This document shows, one piece after another, positions 6,355 through 9,438 of a stretch of 9,438 nt of DNA. The notes below the pieces were generated by a model. The model saw only the letters and a list, made by a program, of their open reading frames with translations. It was not told the DNA's origin and searched no databases. The stretch is from an uncultured Alphaproteobacteria bacterium (GTDB lineage: Bacteria; Pseudomonadota; Alphaproteobacteria; Rickettsiales; Midichloriaceae). Numbering within the stretch: the first letter of the stretch is position 1; the number at the start of each line of letters is the position of its first letter. The position numbers and the translations under genes are program-made. The DNA is taken from positions 1 through 9,438 of the forward strand of contig CAIOSF010000099.1 of NCBI GenBank assembly GCA_903860855.1. Reading direction: 5' to 3'.

Positions 6355-6612
6355 AAATAGGTGGAAAAAAACACTTTCTAGTTCCTCAGCTCAAACTAGG
6401 GCAAGTGGTGATTTAATGCTTCCTTTTACTTCGCTTACTGCTTGTTTATTTCGTTACAGATCTCCTTCGTCCCTCGCCTACTCCATTTCATAAAACTGAG
6501 AAAACTAAACAATTAATAGAAAATACCAATCTCGCTCCTTCCTCTCTATTCACCATAATTAAATCTCATTGAGAATTTTTGGCCTCATTTTAAGAGAATT
6601 GTCAGAATCAAC
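6355..6612 (+). pseudogene. Second, heavily decayed IS630-type transposase fragment
   Basis: This segment aligns by eye with the IS630 transposase at about 5281-5490. TTTCTAGTTCCTCAGCTCAA matches CTAATCCCTCAACTCAAACC, and GGGCAAGTGGTG matches the codons for GQVV. Further on, the bases for CATAAAACTGAG and for FGLILRE-type sequence (TTTAAGAGAATTGTCAGAA against TTTAAGAGAATTATTAGAA) match again. Stop codons and frame changes occur throughout, and about 60 extra bases (about 6427-6488) interrupt the alignment just before the histidine codon of the ASFHK motif. Weaker similarity may continue upstream to about 6200 (FYIAGR resembling NFIAAQ), so the left limit is uncertain. No terminal repeat like that of the first element is visible. 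This is an old copy of the same or a closely related element. Confidence 0.65.
6427..6491 (-). repeat. Possible core of the dispersed repeat inserted in the decayed transposase (copy D)
   Basis: These bases interrupt the alignment between the two IS630-type transposases. On the minus strand they begin ATGAAATGGAG and continue with GGCGAGGGACGAAGG and GCAGTAAGCGAAG. This is the same opening and a similar composition to the cores of copies A-C, and it encodes a mini-frame starting MKWSRRGTK. The terminal repeats of the family are not present, so membership is tentative. Confidence 0.35.
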
Positions 6613-6713
6613 TCACCTTACACACGGTTTTTGAAAAAACCTAATAAAACCAGCATACTACCTTTTTAGTGAAGCCCAGGAATTTTGTAGCTCACATTCG
6701 CGCGTAAGGTGAG
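6612..6713. repeat. Perfect 10-bp inverted repeat bracketing about 100 bp, 3' of the beta-lactamase gene
   Basis: CTCACCTTAC (6612-6621) and GTAAGGTGAG (6704-6713) are exact inverted repeats. Similarity extends a few bases inward with transitions (ACACG against GCGCG). A second pair, TACTACCT (6656-6663) and AGGTAGTA (6712-6719), overlaps it. The spacing is too long for a normal rho-independent terminator and there is no T-run, so these could be eroded ends of a small element. Their function is unknown. Confidence 0.45.
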
Positions 6714-6725
6714 GTAGTAATAAAC

Positions 6726-7553
6726 TTACTCAAGTATATAGCCAATTTTAATCAATTGCACCAGTTTTTCGCGAGCCTCCTCTTTAGCTCTCTTACCAGC
6801 TGAAAACTCAGCTTTATACTCATCTTCAATATAGCTAGCAAATATAATGGCACGATCACTGTTTTCGACCCATCCAACGAACCAGCCAATTTGGCGCTCT
6901 CTATCAATTGAGCCATCGTGGTTAAGAAAATACCCAGTACCTGTTTTACCATAGAGTTTCCAACCGCTTATTAGATCTCCAACGAATAAGATTTTTTTCG
7001 TCATTTCATGAGATTTTAGGCTCACAGGTAATTTATTATTTAGCAACTTTTGCAAGAACTTAACTTGCTCTGCCGGAGAAACTTGTAAAGAGCTAGAGAG
7101 CCATGAATGCGTTAATCCGTCGTTTTTTCCCTTATCTCCAGAAACGTCATGATTTCCATAATCAAACTTTGTGATATATTTTTTGAATTTTTGCATTCCA
7201 AGTTTCTGGGTAATTACTTGCGAATACCAAACGCAACTATCTTTCATCCAAGTAGTTGGATTGTGTGGCTGCTTCCATATTTCAAGCCAATCGACATACC
7301 CGTCTTGAAATGGCAGCTCTGGATGGGTTTCATCAATAAGAATGTCTTCATTATATCCCATTAGGCTAATGGCGATCTTGAAGGTAGAACAGGGAGAATG
7401 ACCTTGTTCGTAGCTCCCCTCACGCTTAATAACGCGATCATTTTCTACTGCTAGAAAACAGTTTGTATTGGCAAATGCTATATTGTTCAGGAAGGCTTGG
7501 CCATTTAGATTTAGTAATAATGCAAAACCCAAAAACAGAATAGTTTTTTTCAT
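6726..7553 (-). CDS. Class D (OXA-type) beta-lactamase, apparently intact
   Basis: Class D enzymes are periplasmic serine hydrolases that acylate and hydrolyse beta-lactams with a carboxylated lysine. From ATG 7553 the product has 275 residues. Residues 1-28 form a signal peptide (MKKTILFLGFALLL..., probable cleavage after AFA). All class D motifs are present in order: STFK (S56, K59), SCV (106-108), YGN (132-134), W151 in THSWLSSS, and KTG (203-205). GWFVGW (223-228) follows. HSPCSTFKIAISLMG resembles the chromosomal OXA-29/LoxA-like branch known from Legionella. The upstream GTG (7577) would add eight residues before the signal peptide; TTGAGG seven bases before ATG 7553 favours the shorter form. 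It lies between insertion-sequence debris and rpsA and faces the same way as rpsA. The substrate range and expression cannot be read from sequence. Confidence 0.93.
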   Translation of the reverse strand: MKKTILFLGFALLLNLNGQAFLNNIAFANTNCFLAVENDRVIKREGSYEQGHSPCSTFKIAISLMGYNEDILIDETHPELPFQDGYVDWLEIWKQPHNPTTWMKDSCVWYSQVITQKLGMQKFKKYITKFDYGNHDVSGDKGKNDGLTHSWLSSSLQVSPAEQVKFLQKLLNNKLPVSLKSHEMTKKILFVGDLISGWKLYGKTGTGYFLNHDGSIDRERQIGWFVGWVENSDRAIIFASYIEDEYKAEFSAGKRAKEEAREKLVQLIKIGYILE

Positions 7554-7582
7554 ATCAACCTCAAAACGACCTCCCACTTCTA

Positions 7583-7603
7583 TATCACATCTAGGATGTG
7601 ATA
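7583..7603 (-). promoter_or_regulatory. Perfect inverted repeat, candidate operator upstream of the beta-lactamase
   Basis: The arms TATCACATC (7583-7591) and GATGTGATA (7595-7603) are perfectly complementary around a three-base centre. The site lies 29 bases before the beta-lactamase ATG and immediately downstream of an extended -10-like sequence, so it would cover the expected transcription start. This placement fits a dimeric repressor site. It could also be a hairpin in the 5' leader of the mRNA. No regulator gene is present nearby. Confidence 0.5.
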
Positions 7604-7605
7604 CT

Positions 7606-7614
7606 GTTATACCA
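7606..7614 (-). promoter_or_regulatory. Extended -10-like promoter element in the end of repeat copy C
   Basis: On the minus strand these bases read TGGTATAAC, a good match to an extended -10 (TGnTATAAT). They sit about 53 bases before the beta-lactamase ATG. There is no consensus -35 box 17 bases upstream, but extended -10 promoters can work without one. The sequence is part of the terminal repeat of the MITE-like element, so the element may provide the promoter. This is inference. Confidence 0.4.
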
Positions 7615-7689
7615 GTTCCCGCTTTTAGCTACTGCCTCTTTGACTGCGCCTTTGACTTGCGTCTATTTCATATGGAAAACAGGTATTAC
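7606..7689 (-). repeat. MITE-like dispersed repeat, copy C
   Basis: This is the most complete copy, 84 bp long. On the plus strand it begins GTTATACCAGTTCCC (7606-7620) and ends GGAAAACAGGTATTAC (7674-7689), which are imperfect inverted repeats. The minus-strand core reads ATGAAATAGACGCAAGTC, AAAGGCGCAGTC, then GCAGTAGCTAAAAGCGGGAA. Compared with copy A the mini-frame has a TAG in place of TGG at codon 3. The 3' part keeps the frame AVAKSGNWYNSITS, which parallels AVVKSGNWYT in copy B. It lies between the beta-lactamase and the end of rpsA. Confidence 0.68.
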
Positions 7690-7766
7690 ATTTTATTTAA
7701 AACCAATTTTTGAACACTACAACTCTTCTCTCAGTTCATTACAGCGTTCACTTGGGACTTGATGAT
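7690..7766. other. Short spacer between rpsA stop and repeat copy C
   Basis: This spacer is AT-rich, with no gene, no strong hairpin and no T-run. rpsA transcription could read through the repeat into the beta-lactamase, which lies on the same strand about 210 bases downstream. Confidence 0.5.
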
Positions 7767-9438
7767 CTATTCTCCATCCTTTTTACTGTTTAAGACAGAA
7801 CCAAGAAGATCACCTAAGCTTGCACTGGCATCATTAGCTCCACTAAACTCAGCGAACGCCTTTGCATTCCTAGTTTCTTCTAAAGCTTTAATCGATGCAT
7901 GAATTCGACGAGTTGCTTTATCAAATGATATTACTTTCACATCAACTTTTTCGCCAACACCATACTTACTTGGTTTTTGCTCATCGCGATGTTTGGCAAT
8001 CTCTGCTTTATCGATGAATGCCCTGACTCCATCTTCTAGCTCAACAATAATACCCTCGTTTTGTACTTCGAGCACTACAGCATGAACACACTCAGCTTTT
8101 ATCCATTTGGGAGCTAATTCCGCTACTACATCAGGAGTTAGTTGTCTAATGCTAGCAGTGATTCTTTCTCTCTCCGAATCGATATTAGTGATTAAACATT
8201 CAATGGTGTCGCCACGATTGTACTGTTTAATCACTTCTTCACCATTTTTGGTCCAACTCAACTCTGAGATCGGGATGATGATAACCATAGCTCCTTCATC
8301 CTGTATATCGTCTTCCCGCACTACAAAGAGGCAATAATCAGACATGCTTTTTACAATACACACCATTTTCGTGCCTATCGGGAATTCTTCTGCAAAATCG
8401 TCCCAAGGATTAGGCTGACATTGTTTCATACTCAAGCTGATCCGATGCTTCTGAATATCTATATCGAGCACCATAACTTCAACTTCTTCACCAACCTTAA
8501 CTCTCTTAGATGGATGAGTATTCTTGGCTGTCCAATTAATCTCAGTGTGATATACCAACCCCTCAACGCCAGGCTCAAGAGCAACGAATGCACCGTAGTC
8601 AGTTATAGAGGTGATTTTACCCTCAAATTTCATGCCCGCTTGGTATTTATCCTTCAAATCCTCCCATGGATTTTTCTCAAGCTGTTTTAGACCAAGAGAT
8701 ATCCTTTGAGTTTCTGGATTGTATTTTATCACAACGGTTTTGACAAGCTGACCTATTGTGAGTACTTCAGATGGGTGAGAAATTTTATTCCATGATATAT
8801 CGGTGATATGAAGTAACCCATCAGTTGATTTTAGATCAACGAAGGCTCCGTAATCTGTGATGTTTTTGATCACTCCCTCAAGGATCATGCCTTCCTTAAT
8901 ATTAGAAAGCAGCTCTTCCTTCGCTTCTTTGCGTGATTCTTCCAGAATGGCGCGGCGGGAAACGACTACGTTACCATGTTCGGCATCCATTTTAAGAATT
9001 TTGAGAGGTTGTGATATATTTAGTAAAACCGATGCATCCTTAATTGGCCTAATGTCTACTTGGCTACCAGGTAAGAAAGCAACTATACCACCTAACTCTA
9101 CCGCAAATCCTCCCTTTACCCTACCGATAATCATACCTTCAACGGTAGCATCTTGCTTATGGAGCTCTTCGAACTTTTTCCATGCATCATTTCTAATAGC
9201 CTTTTCACGACTCAGTATGGTATTACCACCCCTACCCTCAAACCTTTCGACGAATACCTCTACCTCGTCTCCCACTGATATATTGGTGCTTCCTCCAGCC
9301 AAAGCAAATTCACTCAATGGTATGCGCCCTTCACTTTTTAGGCCAACATCAACTATCACAGCATCTCTCTCTACTGCTACCACCTTCCCCCTTGCGATTT
9401 GCCCTTCTTGCTTCTCGTTTTTTACATACTCTGCAAAA
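7767..9438 (-). CDS. rpsA: 30S ribosomal protein S1 (N-terminus beyond window)
   Basis: S1 binds mRNA on the small ribosomal subunit and helps to unfold and position messages with weak Shine-Dalgarno sequences. The frame is open to the right edge, so the start codon lies outside; 556 residues are visible. Six S1-type OB domains can be followed (numbers count from the GTG at 9383): VVAVERDAVIVDVGLKSEGR (1-60), GMIIGRVKGGFAVELGG (83-145), GVIKNITDYGAFVDL (170-235), GKITSITDYGAFVALEPG (255-322), CIVKSMSDYCLFVV (342-415) and AVVLEVQNEGIIVELEDG (435-500). Domains 3 and 4 are the most regular. Domain 5 has a DYCLF core where domains 3 and 4 have DYGAF, plus a short acidic insertion (REDDIQDEG). The C-terminal tail is short and polar, ending KKDGE. 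In many proteobacteria cmk lies upstream of rpsA; that would be outside this window. No T-run terminator follows the stop. Confidence 0.96.
   Translation of the reverse strand, partial: FAEYVKNEKQEGQIARGKVVAVERDAVIVDVGLKSEGRIPLSEFALAGGSTNISVGDEVEVFVERFEGRGGNTILSREKAIRNDAWKKFEELHKQDATVEGMIIGRVKGGFAVELGGIVAFLPGSQVDIRPIKDASVLLNISQPLKILKMDAEHGNVVVSRRAILEESRKEAKEELLSNIKEGMILEGVIKNITDYGAFVDLKSTDGLLHITDISWNKISHPSEVLTIGQLVKTVVIKYNPETQRISLGLKQLEKNPWEDLKDKYQAGMKFEGKITSITDYGAFVALEPGVEGLVYHTEINWTAKNTHPSKRVKVGEEVEVMVLDIDIQKHRISLSMKQCQPNPWDDFAEEFPIGTKMVCIVKSMSDYCLFVVREDDIQDEGAMVIIIPISELSWTKNGEEVIKQYNRGDTIECLITNIDSERERITASIRQLTPDVVAELAPKWIKAECVHAVVLEVQNEGIIVELEDGVRAFIDKAEIAKHRDEQKPSKYGVGEKVDVKVISFDKATRRIHASIKALEETRNAKAFAEFSGANDASASLGDLLGSVLNSKKDGE

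Noticed and set aside
6192..6374. Minus-strand 60-codon frame between the IS982 remnant and the second IS630 fragment
   Set aside because: There is no family resemblance and no binding site, and it overlaps probable transposase debris on the plus strand.
6625..6645. Hairpin GGTTTT/AAAACC as a terminator of the beta-lactamase
   Set aside because: The stem is AT-rich with a tiny loop, lies over 80 bases past the stop codon, and has no T-run in the reading direction.
8107..8690. Plus-strand frames within rpsA, and frames at 7149-7364 and 7468-7713 opposite the beta-lactamase
   Set aside because: They are shadows of well-supported minus-strand genes. The 7468-7713 frame only looks interesting because it reads through the repeat.
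1..9438. CRISPR array, tRNA, rRNA, toxin-antitoxin pair or defence operon
   Set aside because: No regularly spaced repeats, cloverleaf-like sequence, rRNA core or paired small genes were seen on either strand.

Overview
The window looks like a piece of an AT-rich, Gram-negative, flagellated bacterial chromosome. LpxK (lipid A synthesis) shows an outer membrane, and a motA-motB pair shows a flagellar motor. The 281-residue MotA, the ribosomal protein S1, and the low GC with many decayed insertion sequences fit an alphaproteobacterium, perhaps a Rickettsiales/Midichloriaceae-like intracellular lineage. That placement is inference; no rRNA or phylogenetic marker was tested.

Layout. Positions 1-818 (minus) hold the first 272 codons of lpxK, which runs off the left edge. 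A 423-base divergent spacer (819-1241) carries a dispersed repeat next to the lpxK start and a good sigma-70-like promoter for motA. motA (1242-2087) and motB (2115-3041) form a plus-strand pair encoding the flagellar stator. A 370-base spacer follows, then a second plus-strand pair: aroK (3412-3954, shikimate kinase) and nnrD (3981-4820, NAD(P)H-hydrate dehydratase).

From 4821 to 6725 there is an insertion-sequence graveyard. It contains a MITE-like repeat with a shortened, frameshifted IS630-family element inserted at a TA in its end, an internally deleted IS982-family transposase on the minus strand, and a second, heavily decayed IS630-type transposase fragment. Beyond it lies an apparently intact class D (OXA-type) beta-lactamase gene (6726-7553, minus) with a signal peptide and all class D motifs. 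Directly upstream of it are a perfect 9-bp-arm inverted repeat and another copy of the MITE-like repeat, whose end forms an extended -10-like sequence pointing at the beta-lactamase. The right part (7767-9438, minus) is rpsA, lacking its first codons because it runs off the right edge.

The main point of interest is the family of short repeats. At least three copies share terminal inverted repeats of the type ATACCAGTTCC and a conserved core that begins with an ATG-AAA-TGG-like mini-frame. One copy abuts lpxK, one hosts the IS630 element, and one sits at the probable promoter of the beta-lactamase. I see no complete new multi-gene system. The housekeeping genes are ordinary, and the novelty lies in the repeats and in their possible effect on neighbouring genes.
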